Part shown: one piece after another, positions 1 to 8,689 of the stretch | Layout: each line of letters opens with the position of its first letter | Position numbering within the stretch: position 1 is the stretch's first letter | NCBI GenBank assembly: GCA_004297725.1 | Contig: SCUS01000071.1 | Coordinates: 124,001-188,000 of the forward strand | Length of the DNA: 64,000 nt | Source of the DNA: Myxococcaceae bacterium | GTDB lineage: Bacteria; Myxococcota_A; Polyangia; Polyangiales; Ga0077539 | Direction of reading: 5' to 3' | Notes under the pieces: model-generated | Told to the model about the DNA's origin: nothing | Seen by the model: the letters and a program-made list of their open reading frames with translations, nothing else | The model's database searches: none | Program-made: the position numbers and the translations under genes

Positions 1-1370
1 TCGAGCAGCCGGTCGTCGGCCTCGTCGTCCCTCTTCTCGTCGTCCTTCGGGCCACGCTTCGCCGTCGCCTTGCGGGCCGGAGCGCCTTCGCCCACGACCA
101 CCACCGCCACCGTCTGGTCGAACTCCGCGTCGGGGTAGAACACCCCGAGAAACCTCCTCGCCACCAGGTCGAAGAGCTTTCGCTCATCGCCGTTGAGCGC
201 GCCGAGCGAGCCCTTGTGCTCCGTGGGAATGATCGCGTGGTGGTCGCGCACCTTGCCGTCGTCGAAGACCCTCCCGGAGCGAGGCAGCGGCGACTGGAGC
301 AACACGTTGGCGAAGGCCGAGTACTCTGGCTGGGCGCCCACCGAGCGGATCACCTCCGGCAGCGTGGCGTGCATCCCCTTCTGGAGGTGCCGCGAGTCGG
401 TGCGAGGGTAGGTGAGCACCTTGTGCTTCTCGTAGAGGGCCTGCGCGAGGTCGAGCGTGCGCTGCGCCGAGAAGCCGTAGCGCCCGTTGGCGGTGCGCTG
501 CAGCGAGGTGAGGTCGAAGAGCATCGGGGCCGACACCCGCTGACGCTTCGTCTCGATGGACTCCACCCTCGGACCGTGGGGCGATCCCACCCTGGACGAG
601 ACCCGCTCGACCAGCGACTGCGCCAGCTCGGCGCGGGCGAGGCGCTGCCTCCCTTCGGCGGTCCACCGGGCCGTGAAGCGCACGGCCTCCGCGGTGGTGA
701 ACTCCCCCGCGAGCTCCCAGTAGTCCTTCGGCACGAAGGCCCGGATCGCCTGGTCTCGGGCCACCAGCATCGCCAGCGTCGGGGTCTGGACGCGCCCCAC
801 GGAGAAGAGCGCGTCGCTCCCCGCGCTGCGCCCCCGCACGGTCACCGCGCGCGTGGCGTTGATGCCCACCAGCCAGTCGGCCTCGGCCCGGCAGCGCGCC
901 GCGTCGCCGAGGGCGTCATAGCGGGCCGACGGCTCCAGCCGGGCGAAGCCCTCCCGGATGGACGCCTCGGTGAGCGAGGAGATCCAGAGCCGCCGCACCG
1001 CCGCCCGCGCCCCGGCGAGATCGTGGCACAGCCGGAAGATGAGCTCCCCCTCCCGGCCCGCGTCGCAGGCGTTGACCACCTCGTCGAAGCGCCGGTCTCG
1101 CAAGAGCGAGCGCACCACCTTCCACTGCGACGCCGAGCTCCTCACCGGCCGCAGCCGGAAGGTCTCCGGCAGCATCGGCAGCGAGGAGAGCCGCCAGGGC
1201 TTCCACCCGGGGTCGTAGGCGTCGGGCTCCTCGAACTCCACCAGGTGGCCGAGGCACCAGGTGATGACCCGCCCGTCGCCCTCGATGCACCCCTGACCCC
1301 CGCCGCGCACCCCGAGCGCTCGGGCGAGGTCGCGGGCCACGCTGGGCTTCTCCGTGATGATGAGCTGCAT
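1..1370 (-). CDS. topB: DNA topoisomerase III (type IA), 3' end cut by window edge
   Basis: Type IA topoisomerase of the TopB class, which passes single strands through a transient 5'-phosphotyrosine break and resolves recombination and replication intermediates. About 456 residues are visible. The N-terminal Toprim domain begins MQLIITEKPSVARDLA and carries the acidic motif DAGREGE. The active-site tyrosine is Tyr321 in YPRTDSR, followed by the conserved DHHAIIPT segment. The reading frame runs off the left edge, so the C-terminal part is missing. The ATG at 1370 is directly followed by the Toprim strand, so the start is secure. It diverges from the lipoprotein gene at 1495. A possible promoter (TTGCGT, 18 bp, CATAGC) lies about 10 bp before the start. 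No zinc-finger region is visible in the part present. Confidence 0.93.
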   Translation of the reverse strand, partial: MQLIITEKPSVARDLARALGVRGGGQGCIEGDGRVITWCLGHLVEFEEPDAYDPGWKPWRLSSLPMLPETFRLRPVRSSASQWKVVRSLLRDRRFDEVVNACDAGREGELIFRLCHDLAGARAAVRRLWISSLTEASIREGFARLEPSARYDALGDAARCRAEADWLVGINATRAVTVRGRSAGSDALFSVGRVQTPTLAMLVARDQAIRAFVPKDYWELAGEFTTAEAVRFTARWTAEGRQRLARAELAQSLVERVSSRVGSPHGPRVESIETKRQRVSAPMLFDLTSLQRTANGRYGFSAQRTLDLAQALYEKHKVLTYPRTDSRHLQKGMHATLPEVIRSVGAQPEYSAFANVLLQSPLPRSGRVFDDGKVRDHHAIIPTEHKGSLGALNGDERKLFDLVARRFLGVFYPDAEFDQTVAVVVVGEGAPARKATAKRGPKDDEKRDDEADDRLL

Positions 1371-1494
1371 CGCGCAGGGAGCTATGGCGCCGCCCCGCGC
1401 CCTCACGCAAGCGACGGTGACGGGATATGTCCAGATGCGGCGCGTCGGCCGGGAGCGTGACGGGGGCGCCGGCTTCTGCGACAACCCCCGGCAG

Positions 1495-2727
1495 ATGTCC
1501 GCCGTGCTTCGACCGCTCACCCTCTGCGCGCTGACGCTCCTCGCCGGGTGCAGCATCGACTTCGACCACTTCCTCGGCGGCCGCGCCGTCGGCGACGCCG
1601 GCACGCCCCCGACGGACACCGGCTCTCCCCCCACCGATCTCGGCACGCCCCCGACGGACACCGGAACTCCCCCTCGCGACACCGGGAACCCTCCCGTCGA
1701 CGTGGGCACTCCGCCCGTGGATGTGGGCACCCCCCCGGTGGACGTGGGCACGCCCCCGGTGGACACCGGGGTGATCCCGACGGAGTGCCGCGCGCCCTAC
1801 CTCGTGGCCGTCGCGGAGAACCTCGACTCCAACGCCTCGCGCCTGCTCCGCTGGTCCTTCGCCGACGACCGCGCCTGCGCCGACCTGCCGCTCACCATCT
1901 CTCACCCTCGCGCCGTCGGCGTGGCCTTCGACAACATCAGCGCCCTGGGCGGCCCGCAGCTCATCGTGGTCAACGATGAGGCCGTCAGCGTGGTGGACGC
2001 CAGCAGCGGCGCGCTCATCCGCGACGTGGCCGCCGCCGGTCAGCCCCGGTCGGTCTTCGACATCGTCTCCAACGGCTCCGGCAGCTTCGCGGTGGCCTAC
2101 ACCTTCGCGGGCGGATCGACGCCCGGCAGCGTCGGCAACGTGCGCGTCTTCGACCACCGCAACAACAACCTCCGCGAGGTGCAGGCCTGGAACCGCAACC
2201 AGCAGTTCGGCCTGAGCGTGCTCTGGATGACGGGCTTCCCGGGCAACCAGGGCCAGTACCTCCAGCTCCGCCCCGCCGAGAGCGGGAGCGGGTACTCGGC
2301 CTTCGTGATGTCCCCGACGAGCAGCGGCTTCCACTCGGCGACCACGCCCGCGCTCATCGCCAACCGCAACAACGCCCAGGCGCTGAGCGCCTACCGCACC
2401 GTCGACAACCGCGGCCACTACGCCATGGCCTTCTCCGGCTCGGGCTCCACGCCGGCGGTCTACGTCGCCTCGTCCACGGTCTCGTCGTCGACCGTCTCGA
2501 ACGTCTTCATCCCGACGGTGCGCTGCTCGGGCGAGCCCTGCCCCAACATCACCCGCGCGGTGGCCTTCCCCGACGAGAACGACTCCGCCGCGGCCGTCTG
2601 CGAGCTCACCGGCACCCAGTACTCGATCGTGCGCGTCGGCGGCCCCAGCACCGGCTGCCACCTGCTCGACACCGCCGCCCTCGGCGGCCGCTGGCGCATC
2701 AACGACCTCGCGGTGATGCCCCGCTGA
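1495..2727 (+). CDS. Putative lipoprotein with Thr/Pro/Asp linker, unknown function
   Basis: Predicted 410-residue exported lipoprotein of unknown function. The start at 1495 gives a short signal peptide ending in the lipobox LLAGC, so the mature protein begins at about Cys20. An in-frame ATG at 1354 would place 47 unrelated residues before the signal peptide and is rejected. After the cysteine comes a low-complexity linker of DTGTPPTD/VDVGTPP-type units to about residue 90. A globular region of about 300 residues follows, rich in beta-strand-like segments with scattered cysteines, possibly a propeller-like fold. I recognise no enzymatic motif. It is a single gene lying between topB (divergent) and the urate operon. 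Linkers like this recur in three other lipoproteins in the window. Confidence 0.72.
   Translation: MSAVLRPLTLCALTLLAGCSIDFDHFLGGRAVGDAGTPPTDTGSPPTDLGTPPTDTGTPPRDTGNPPVDVGTPPVDVGTPPVDVGTPPVDTGVIPTECRAPYLVAVAENLDSNASRLLRWSFADDRACADLPLTISHPRAVGVAFDNISALGGPQLIVVNDEAVSVVDASSGALIRDVAAAGQPRSVFDIVSNGSGSFAVAYTFAGGSTPGSVGNVRVFDHRNNNLREVQAWNRNQQFGLSVLWMTGFPGNQGQYLQLRPAESGSGYSAFVMSPTSSGFHSATTPALIANRNNAQALSAYRTVDNRGHYAMAFSGSGSTPAVYVASSTVSSSTVSNVFIPTVRCSGEPCPNITRAVAFPDENDSAAAVCELTGTQYSIVRVGGPSTGCHLLDTAALGGRWRINDLAVMPR
1696..1758 (+). repeat. 21-bp tandem repeat encoding the lipoprotein linker
   Basis: Three nearly identical 21-bp units encode VDVGTPP three times inside the linker of the lipoprotein at 1495. 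Shorter, more divergent units lie just upstream. Variation is mostly at third positions. It is a coding low-complexity repeat, probably length-variable by slippage or recombination. Confidence 0.7.
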
Positions 2728-2735
2728 CGGCGCGA

Positions 2736-2763
2736 TTGCCGTCGGCGCGCACCTGTCTATAGT
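2736..2763 (+). promoter_or_regulatory. Possible sigma-70-type promoter of the urate operon
   Basis: TTGCCG (2736-2741) and TATAGT (2758-2763) are separated by 16 bp. The -10 hexamer ends 8 bp before the puuD ATG at 2772 and no Shine-Dalgarno sequence lies between them. If used, the transcript would start at or next to the start codon and be leaderless. Assignment is by eye only. Confidence 0.4.
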
Positions 2764-2771
2764 CGCGCGCC

Positions 2772-3968
2772 ATGTCGTCCCTGACCGAGCTGCTCCACCT
2801 CATCGCGCGATGGGTACACCTCATCGCCGGCATCATGTGGATCGGCAATTCGATGCTCTTCAACTGGCTCGATCGCAACCTGGTGATGCCCGACGACCCC
2901 GAGAAGGGGCTCATCGGGGAGAACTGGATGATCCACAGCGGCGGCTTCTACCAGGTGAAGAAGCTCAACCCCGAGCCGGGCGCGCTGCCGAAGATTCTCC
3001 ACTGGTTCAAGTGGCAGAACGGCGTCACCTGGCTGAGCGGCATCTCGCTGCTCGTGCTCGTCTACTACATGGGCGGCGCGGCGCTCATGACCGACGCCGC
3101 GGTCTCTCGCATCACCGGCGGCCGCGCGGTGCTCCTCGGCCTGGGCTGTGTGGCCGCCTCGTGGGTGCTCTACGACCTGCTCTGGCGCTCTCCGTTGGGC
3201 AAGCGCCAGACGCTGTCGTTTCTGCTCTCCATCGCGATCGTGCTGGGGCTCTCCGCGGTGCTCTTCCACTACCTCAGCGGGCGCGCGGCCTACATGCACG
3301 TGGGCGTGATGCTGGGCACCCTCATGACCGGCAACGTGTGGATGGTCATCGTCCCGTCGCAGCGAGAGCTGGTCGACGCCACGAGGGAGCACCGCAAGCA
3401 GAACCTCGCCAAGGGCTACCAGGCCAAGGCGCGCTCCATCCACAACAACTACATGACCTTCCCGTTGCTGTTCATCATGATCAGCAACCACTTCCCGCTC
3501 ACCTTCGGCCACGCGCTCAACTGGGCGGTGCTGCTGGTGCTCGCCTTCGGCAGCGCCCTCATCCGCCACTTCATGAACATCCGCTTCACCTGGCGGAACT
3601 GGTTTCTCCCGACCACGCTGGTGTTCTTCGCCACCTGCGTGGCGACGCTGATCTTCTTCTCCTACCCCGCGGGCTTCGGCCGCCAGGAGAGCAGCCCCAC
3701 CGGCCCGCAGCGCTGGGCCGACATCGAGCCCATCATCCAGAGCCGCTGCGTGCCCTGCCACGCCACGCGCCCCACCAACGCCGCGGTCACCGTCGCCCCC
3801 AGCGGGATCATCTTCGAGCGCTACTCGCAGGTCTCGCAGTGGAAGGAGCGCATCAAGCTCCGGGTGGTGAGCCTGCGCAACATGCCGCTCAACAACGCGA
3901 CGAACATCACCGACGAAGAGCGAGCCCGCATCGGCGCCTGGATCGATCAGGGCGCGAAGGAAGACTGA
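2772..3968 (+). CDS. puuD: Membrane urate hydroxylase with C-terminal cytochrome c domain (PuuD type)
   Basis: Converts urate to 5-hydroxyisourate in the inner membrane, replacing soluble uricase as the first step of urate breakdown. The 398-residue protein begins with the characteristic PuuD N-terminal segment (HLIARWVHLIAGIMWIGNS) and has about eight hydrophobic helices up to about residue 300. A c-type cytochrome domain follows, with the heme motif CVPCH at residues 326-330. This cytochrome tail is typical of the family and suggests that electrons pass to the respiratory chain rather than to oxygen directly. It is the first gene of the operon, 19 bp ahead of allB. All later steps needed for its product are encoded directly downstream, which makes the assignment firm. 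Confidence 0.9.
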   Translation: MSSLTELLHLIARWVHLIAGIMWIGNSMLFNWLDRNLVMPDDPEKGLIGENWMIHSGGFYQVKKLNPEPGALPKILHWFKWQNGVTWLSGISLLVLVYYMGGAALMTDAAVSRITGGRAVLLGLGCVAASWVLYDLLWRSPLGKRQTLSFLLSIAIVLGLSAVLFHYLSGRAAYMHVGVMLGTLMTGNVWMVIVPSQRELVDATREHRKQNLAKGYQAKARSIHNNYMTFPLLFIMISNHFPLTFGHALNWAVLLVLAFGSALIRHFMNIRFTWRNWFLPTTLVFFATCVATLIFFSYPAGFGRQESSPTGPQRWADIEPIIQSRCVPCHATRPTNAAVTVAPSGIIFERYSQVSQWKERIKLRVVSLRNMPLNNATNITDEERARIGAWIDQGAKED

Positions 3969-3987
3969 AGGGAGCCCTCACACCGCC

Positions 3988-5364
3988 ATGGCCGAAGAGA
4001 AGGTCTTTCGCAGCACGCGCGTGGTGACCCCCGCGGGCACCCGCGCCGCCACGGTGCACGTCCGCGACGGGCGCATCACCCGCGTCTCCGAGCACGCCGA
4101 CTTCCACGCAGGAGTCGGGTCGATCGACGTGGGCGACCACGTGCTGATGCCCGGCGTGGTCGACACCCACGTGCACATCAACGAGCCCGGACGCACCGAG
4201 TGGGAGGGCTTCGAGAGCGCCACGCGCGCCGCCGCCGCCGGGGGCATCACCACCGTGGTCGACATGCCCCTCAACAGCCTTCCCCCGGTCACCACCGCCG
4301 CGGGGCTGATGACCAAGGCCGAGACCATGGACGGCCGGTGCTCCGTCGACGTGGGCCTCTGGGGAGGGGCGATTCCCGACAACACCCGGGGCGACACCTC
4401 GGTGCTCGCCGACGTGCTCGGCCGGGGAGCCCTCGGGTTCAAGTGCTTCCTGGCGCCCTCCGGGGTCGATGAGTTTCCCTGCGTCGACGCCGACGACGTG
4501 CGCCGCGCGCTCATCCGACTCCACGGGACGGGCGCCGTCTTCATGGTGCACGCCGAGCTGCCCGGACCCCTGGATGCCGCCGCGAGGGCGATGTCCGAAG
4601 AGTCTCCGCCGCCCGACAGCCGCGCCTACTCGACCTGGCTGCGCTCCCGTCCGCCCGCGGCGGAGGACGAGGCCGTGGCCCTCCTCTATCGGCTCTGCAA
4701 GGAGATCGGGACGCCCGTTCACGTCGTGCATCTCTCCTCCGCGGGGGCGCTGGAGACCCTGGCGAGGGCGCGCGACGAGGGTGTTCCGCTCACCGCAGAG
4801 ACCGCTCCGCACTATCTCCACTTCACGGCCGAGCAGGTGCCCGATGGGGCCACCTGGTACAAGTGCGCCCCTCCCATCCGGGACCGCGGCAACCGCGACC
4901 GGCTCTGGAAGGCCCTTCAAGACGGCCTCCTCTCCATGGTCGTCTCCGATCACTCGCCGTGCACTCCCGACCTGAAGAGGGTGGAGTCCGGCGACTTCAT
5001 GGCGGCCTGGGGAGGCATCGCGGGGCTCCAGTTCAGCTTCTCCGCGGTGTGGAGCGAGGCGCACGCCCGGGGCATCGGGCTCGATCGGGTGGTGGAGTGG
5101 ATGTGCCGCGCCCCTGCCAGGCACGCTGGCATCGCGGGCCGCAAGGGCGCCATCGCCGAGGGCATGGACGCCGACCTGGTGGTGCTCGACCCCGACGAGA
5201 CCTTCGTGGTGAGCGCGCCCTTCATCCATCATCGCAACAAGCTCACGCCGTACGAGGGAGAGACCCTGCGGGGGGTCGTGCGACAGACCTTCCTCCGCGG
5301 CGCTCCGGCCTTCGACCGCACCCACACAATCGCCCCCTCCGGGCGCTGGATCACACGCTCATGA
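3988..5364 (+). CDS. allB: Allantoinase
   Basis: Cytoplasmic metal-dependent amidohydrolase that opens the hydantoin ring of allantoin to give allantoate. The 458-residue length is normal for the family. Binuclear-centre residues are visible: His61 and His63 in DTHVHINEP, the probable carboxylated Lys152 in GFKCFLAPSGVDEFP, histidines in HVVHLSS, and Asp321 in SDHSPC. The serine/proline-rich KCFLAPSG segment and the PCTPDLK motif favour allantoinase over dihydropyrimidinase. It lies 19 bp after puuD, and its stop overlaps the next start in an ATGA arrangement, indicating translational coupling. Confidence 0.93.
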   Translation: MAEEKVFRSTRVVTPAGTRAATVHVRDGRITRVSEHADFHAGVGSIDVGDHVLMPGVVDTHVHINEPGRTEWEGFESATRAAAAGGITTVVDMPLNSLPPVTTAAGLMTKAETMDGRCSVDVGLWGGAIPDNTRGDTSVLADVLGRGALGFKCFLAPSGVDEFPCVDADDVRRALIRLHGTGAVFMVHAELPGPLDAAARAMSEESPPPDSRAYSTWLRSRPPAAEDEAVALLYRLCKEIGTPVHVVHLSSAGALETLARARDEGVPLTAETAPHYLHFTAEQVPDGATWYKCAPPIRDRGNRDRLWKALQDGLLSMVVSDHSPCTPDLKRVESGDFMAAWGGIAGLQFSFSAVWSEAHARGIGLDRVVEWMCRAPARHAGIAGRKGAIAEGMDADLVVLDPDETFVVSAPFIHHRNKLTPYEGETLRGVVRQTFLRGAPAFDRTHTIAPSGRWITRS

Positions 5365-6887
5365 CACAAGCCCCCTTCACCGAACTGATGGACCTCGCCT
5401 CGCTGCGCCTGCGGGGCGCCGTGATCGCGGCGAGCGACGACTTCTTCGCCGAGAAGGAGAACCTCCTCAAGCCCGCGGACGCCGTCTTCCTGCCCCACGA
5501 GTACACCGACCGCGGCAAGTGGATGGACGGCTGGGAGAGCCGACGGAAGCGAGTCGCCGGGCACGACTGGGCCATCGTGCGGCTGGGCGTGCCCGGGGTG
5601 ATCCGCGGCGTGGTGGTCGACACGGCCTTCTTCCGTGGAAACTTCCCCTCGCACTGCTCCATCGAGGCCTGCGCGGCGCGCTCCGACGCCCGCATCGAGG
5701 AGCTCACCGACCCCTCCATGGAGTGGATCGAGGTGCTCCCGAAGTCGGCGTTGAACGGCGACTCGAAGAACCTCTTCTCCATCGAGGTTCCGTATGCGTT
5801 CAGCCATGTGCGATTGAACATCTTCCCCGACGGGGGCGTGGCGAGACTCCGGGTCTTCGGCGAGGCCGTCCCCGACTGGAGGCGCACCGGTCACGCCCGC
5901 GGCGAGGTCGACCTCGCGGCGGCGGAGAACGGCGCCCACGTGGTGACGTGCAGCGACATGTTCTTCGGCGAGCGGCGAAACCTCATCATGCCCGACCGGG
6001 CGCTCAACATGGGCGACGGCTGGGAGACCCGACGCAGCCGCGGTCCTCACCACGACTGGGCCCTGGTGAAGCTCGCCGCGCGCGGTGTGCTCTCCCGGCT
6101 GGTCATCGACACCCACCACTTCAAGGGCAACTACCCCGACACCTGCCGGGTGATGGTCTGCGACGCCACGGGGGAGGGCGGTGAGGCGCGCCTCGCCGAC
6201 GAGCACGCGTGGCGAGAGCTGCTGCCGAGGACGAAGCTCCAGGCCGACACCCGCCACTGGTTCGAGGACGAGCTGCTGCCCGCCGGGGAGGCCACGCACC
6301 TCCGGCTGGAGGTCTTCCCGGATGGGGGAGTGAGCCGGCTGCGGGCCTTCGGGACGCTCTCGCAGGAAGCCCGACAGGGACTCGGGCTGCGTCGCTTCAA
6401 CACCCTCACCCCCTCGGCGGCGGAGGCGGCGCTTCGGGCCTGCTGCGGCTCGTCGCGGTGGATCGAGTGGATGCGCGAGGGCCTGCCCTACGCCACCGTC
6501 GCCGACCTTCTCTCCACCGCCGACGCCACCTGGTCATGGACCTCCTCCGACGACTGGCACGAGGCCTTCCGGGCGCACCCTCGCATCGGCGAGAAGAAGG
6601 CCGCCGCGGGGCAGGGCGCGACCGCGAAGGCCTGGTCGAGCGCCGAGCAGTCGGGCACCCAGGGCGCCACCGACGCGATGCGCGCCGAGCTGGCGGAGAT
6701 CAACCGCGCCTACGAGGCCCGATTCGGATTCATCTACATCGTGTGCGCCACCGGGCGGAGCCTCGACGAGATGCTCACCATCGCCCGGTCGCGGATGAAG
6801 AACGACCCCGTCGCCGAGCTGCGCGTCGCCGCGGCCGAGCAGCACCGCATCACCCGACTCCGGCTGGAGAAGCTCCTCGAACCATGA
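5361..6887 (+). CDS. Allantoicase fused to OHCU decarboxylase (Alc-UraD)
   Basis: Predicted bifunctional 508-residue enzyme. Residues about 10-330 form two repeated allantoicase domains; each has a DMFF/DDFF-type start, a GWE(S/T)RR motif, a HDWA(I/L)VKL strand and an FPDGGV(A/S)RLR end. This part hydrolyses allantoate to ureidoglycolate and urea. Residues about 340-508 are a UraD domain, with the catalytic histidine at His406 in HPRIG and the FGFIYIVCATGRS signature. That domain decarboxylates OHCU to S-allantoin, two steps earlier in the pathway. The start ATG at 5361 overlaps the allB stop (ATGA), and the end overlaps uraH (ATGA). The frame is open further upstream, but only over allB. I see no internal stop or start separating the two halves, so this is a true fusion. 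Confidence 0.9.
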   Translation: MTQAPFTELMDLASLRLRGAVIAASDDFFAEKENLLKPADAVFLPHEYTDRGKWMDGWESRRKRVAGHDWAIVRLGVPGVIRGVVVDTAFFRGNFPSHCSIEACAARSDARIEELTDPSMEWIEVLPKSALNGDSKNLFSIEVPYAFSHVRLNIFPDGGVARLRVFGEAVPDWRRTGHARGEVDLAAAENGAHVVTCSDMFFGERRNLIMPDRALNMGDGWETRRSRGPHHDWALVKLAARGVLSRLVIDTHHFKGNYPDTCRVMVCDATGEGGEARLADEHAWRELLPRTKLQADTRHWFEDELLPAGEATHLRLEVFPDGGVSRLRAFGTLSQEARQGLGLRRFNTLTPSAAEAALRACCGSSRWIEWMREGLPYATVADLLSTADATWSWTSSDDWHEAFRAHPRIGEKKAAAGQGATAKAWSSAEQSGTQGATDAMRAELAEINRAYEARFGFIYIVCATGRSLDEMLTIARSRMKNDPVAELRVAAAEQHRITRLRLEKLLEP

Positions 6888-7228
6888 ACAGCATCACCAC
6901 CCACGTCCTCGACACCGCGCGAGGCAGGCCCGCAGCGGGCGTCCCGATCACCCTCGAGCACCGCGTGGACGACGGCGCCTGGGCCCCCGTGGGCTCCGGC
7001 GTGACCGACGACGACGGCCGCCTCCGCACGCTCGTCCCGCCCTCGATGCGCCTCGCAGTCGGGGTCTATCGGCTCACCTTCGACACCGACCTCTACTTCG
7101 GCTCTCTCGGCGTGGAGGGCTTCTTCCCCGAGGCCGTGATCGTCTTCCATGTGCGCGACGCGGGCCAGCACCACCACGTCCCGCTGCTGCTGAGCCCCTA
7201 CGGCTACAGCACCTACCGCGGTAGCTGA
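6884..7228 (+). CDS. uraH: 5-hydroxyisourate hydrolase (transthyretin-like)
   Basis: Hydrolyses 5-hydroxyisourate, the PuuD product, to OHCU, which the UraD domain encoded just upstream decarboxylates. It has 114 residues, the normal length. The N-terminal motif SITTHVLDTARGRPA and the C-terminal YRGS tetrapeptide are the hallmarks that separate HIU hydrolases from transthyretin. The start overlaps the preceding stop (ATGA) and its stop overlaps the allA start (TGATG). No signal peptide is present, so it is cytoplasmic. Confidence 0.95.
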   Translation: MNSITTHVLDTARGRPAAGVPITLEHRVDDGAWAPVGSGVTDDDGRLRTLVPPSMRLAVGVYRLTFDTDLYFGSLGVEGFFPEAVIVFHVRDAGQHHHVPLLLSPYGYSTYRGS

Positions 7229-7740
7229 TGGCGCGGGCGCTCACCCCCGAGCCCCTCACCGCGGAGGCCTACGCGCCCTTCGGGGACGTGCTCTCCGCCG
7301 ACCGCTCCGACGTCCCCGCGAAGCCCGCCAACCAGGGCACCGCCGCGCGCCGCGACCACCTCGCGGAGCTCGCCTCGCTGCGCCCCGGGGCCTCGCTCAA
7401 CGTGTGCAGCTTCCGCTGCTCGCCGAAGACCGCGTGGCCCATGGAGGTCGCCCTGCTGGAGAAGCACCCGCTCTCGACGCAGGTGTTCGTCCCGATGAAC
7501 GCGCGCCGCTACCTGGTGCTGGTGGCGCTGGGCGGTGACTCGCCCGACCTCTCCACCGCGAGGGCCTTCGTCGCGGGCGCCACGCAGGGCGTGAGCTACC
7601 GCCCGGGCGTGTGGCACCACCCGATGATCGCGCTCGATGCGCCCATCGACTTCACCTGCCTCGTCTGGGAGGACGGCACCGACGGCGACTGCGTGGTGGC
7701 GCCGCTGCCTCCGGGCGCGCTCGCCGTCGCTAGCGTCTAG
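7228..7740 (+). CDS. allA: Ureidoglycolate lyase
   Basis: Last enzyme of the operon, splitting ureidoglycolate to glyoxylate and urea. The 170-residue protein has the cupin-like AllA pattern: N-terminal LTAEAYAPFGDVL, central HPLSTQVFVPM, and the C-terminal metal-site region YRPGVWHHPM followed by FTCLVWEDG. It is translationally coupled to uraH (TGATG). Its last 11 bp overlap the 3' end of the convergent gene ending at 7730. No urease or glyoxylate gene follows, so the urea and glyoxylate must be used elsewhere. Confidence 0.92.
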   Translation: MARALTPEPLTAEAYAPFGDVLSADRSDVPAKPANQGTAARRDHLAELASLRPGASLNVCSFRCSPKTAWPMEVALLEKHPLSTQVFVPMNARRYLVLVALGGDSPDLSTARAFVAGATQGVSYRPGVWHHPMIALDAPIDFTCLVWEDGTDGDCVVAPLPPGALAVASV

Positions 7741-8683
7741 GGGCGACCACCTCGGCGTCGCAGCCCGCGCCGCTGAGCACCGTCGCCGCCCGCTCGGCCT
7801 CGCGCTCGCTCACGTCCACCAGCACCTCCTTCGGCAGCCCTTCGAGCATCGCCCTGGCCTCGTCGAGCCCGCAGGCCATCACCTCGCGCAGGGCCCTCAT
7901 CGCGGCCACGCGGTGGGAGCCTTCGCTCCACAGGATGACCCGGTGGAGCCCGTGCGAGACCTTCGGCAGCCGCAGCAGCGCGAAGGGGTCTTCGACCTCG
8001 TGGGGGCACTCCGTGAGGCGCAGGGTGAGGTTCATCCCGCACGCGTCGGCGATGCGCTGCACGGCCTTCACTCCGGCGACCAGGTCGGCGAAGACCACCG
8101 ACAGGTGCCGCTGCCCCCAGAAGCCCCGGTGCCACGCGGGCGCGATCGGCGGGCGCTTGTCGTACTCGGGGCGGGCGACGAGGGCGTCGAGCTCCGGGCG
8201 CACCAGCGCCTCGAAGGCATCGAGGGCGGGCTCGATGCGAGGGTCTCCGTAGCTCATGTCCTTCGGGTACCAGGCGAACTCCACCGCCAGCGGGTCGTGC
8301 GCGTGGTCGATCTCCACCTCGACGCGGCCGCCCTTCGCATAGAAGAGCTCACCGAAGACCGACGGGAGGGTGACGGTGTACGGCGCGTGGACCACCACCT
8401 GACGGCCGAGCGCGACCACCGAGGGCTTCTCCCCGTGGCAGGGCCAGTCGTCGCCGCGGCCGTGCCTCGCCTCGCGGAGCCCCTGCTCCCGCACGAACGC
8501 GTCGAGGGGAGCCGGGCCCGTGTCGTCCCACGGGCTGGCCGAGTGCCACGCGTCGTGGACGTCGCTGGCCTGCTGGAGCACCCGGGCGACCTCCGCGGCG
8601 CTGGCCTCGTCGGAGAAGCGCCCGACGATGGTGTAGCTGCCGCTGTTGTTGCTCGCGAAGGCGTGGAAGAGCCGGATGCGCAT
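7730..8683 (-). CDS. Unknown protein with ribosomal L7/L12-like C-terminal domain
   Basis: A 317-residue cytoplasmic protein of unrecognised overall family. The N-terminal 240 residues begin MRIRLFHAFASNNSGSYT and contain a distinctive Asn/Ser motif, several Trp and His residues and no signal peptide. The last 65 or so residues resemble the C-terminal domain of ribosomal protein bL12: an alternating beta-alpha-alpha-beta-alpha-beta pattern with ALREVMACGLDEARAMLEG, LPKEVLVDVS, then a helix ending in AGCDAEVV. The ATG at 8683 follows the radical SAM stop by 6 bp, and a GTG directly precedes it. The pair is almost certainly co-transcribed. The role is unknown. A partner or substrate of the radical SAM enzyme is an inference from the gene order alone. 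Confidence 0.72.
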   Translation of the reverse strand: MRIRLFHAFASNNSGSYTIVGRFSDEASAAEVARVLQQASDVHDAWHSASPWDDTGPAPLDAFVREQGLREARHGRGDDWPCHGEKPSVVALGRQVVVHAPYTVTLPSVFGELFYAKGGRVEVEIDHAHDPLAVEFAWYPKDMSYGDPRIEPALDAFEALVRPELDALVARPEYDKRPPIAPAWHRGFWGQRHLSVVFADLVAGVKAVQRIADACGMNLTLRLTECPHEVEDPFALLRLPKVSHGLHRVILWSEGSHRVAAMRALREVMACGLDEARAMLEGLPKEVLVDVSEREAERAATVLSGAGCDAEVVAPRR

Positions 8684-8689
8684 CACAGT

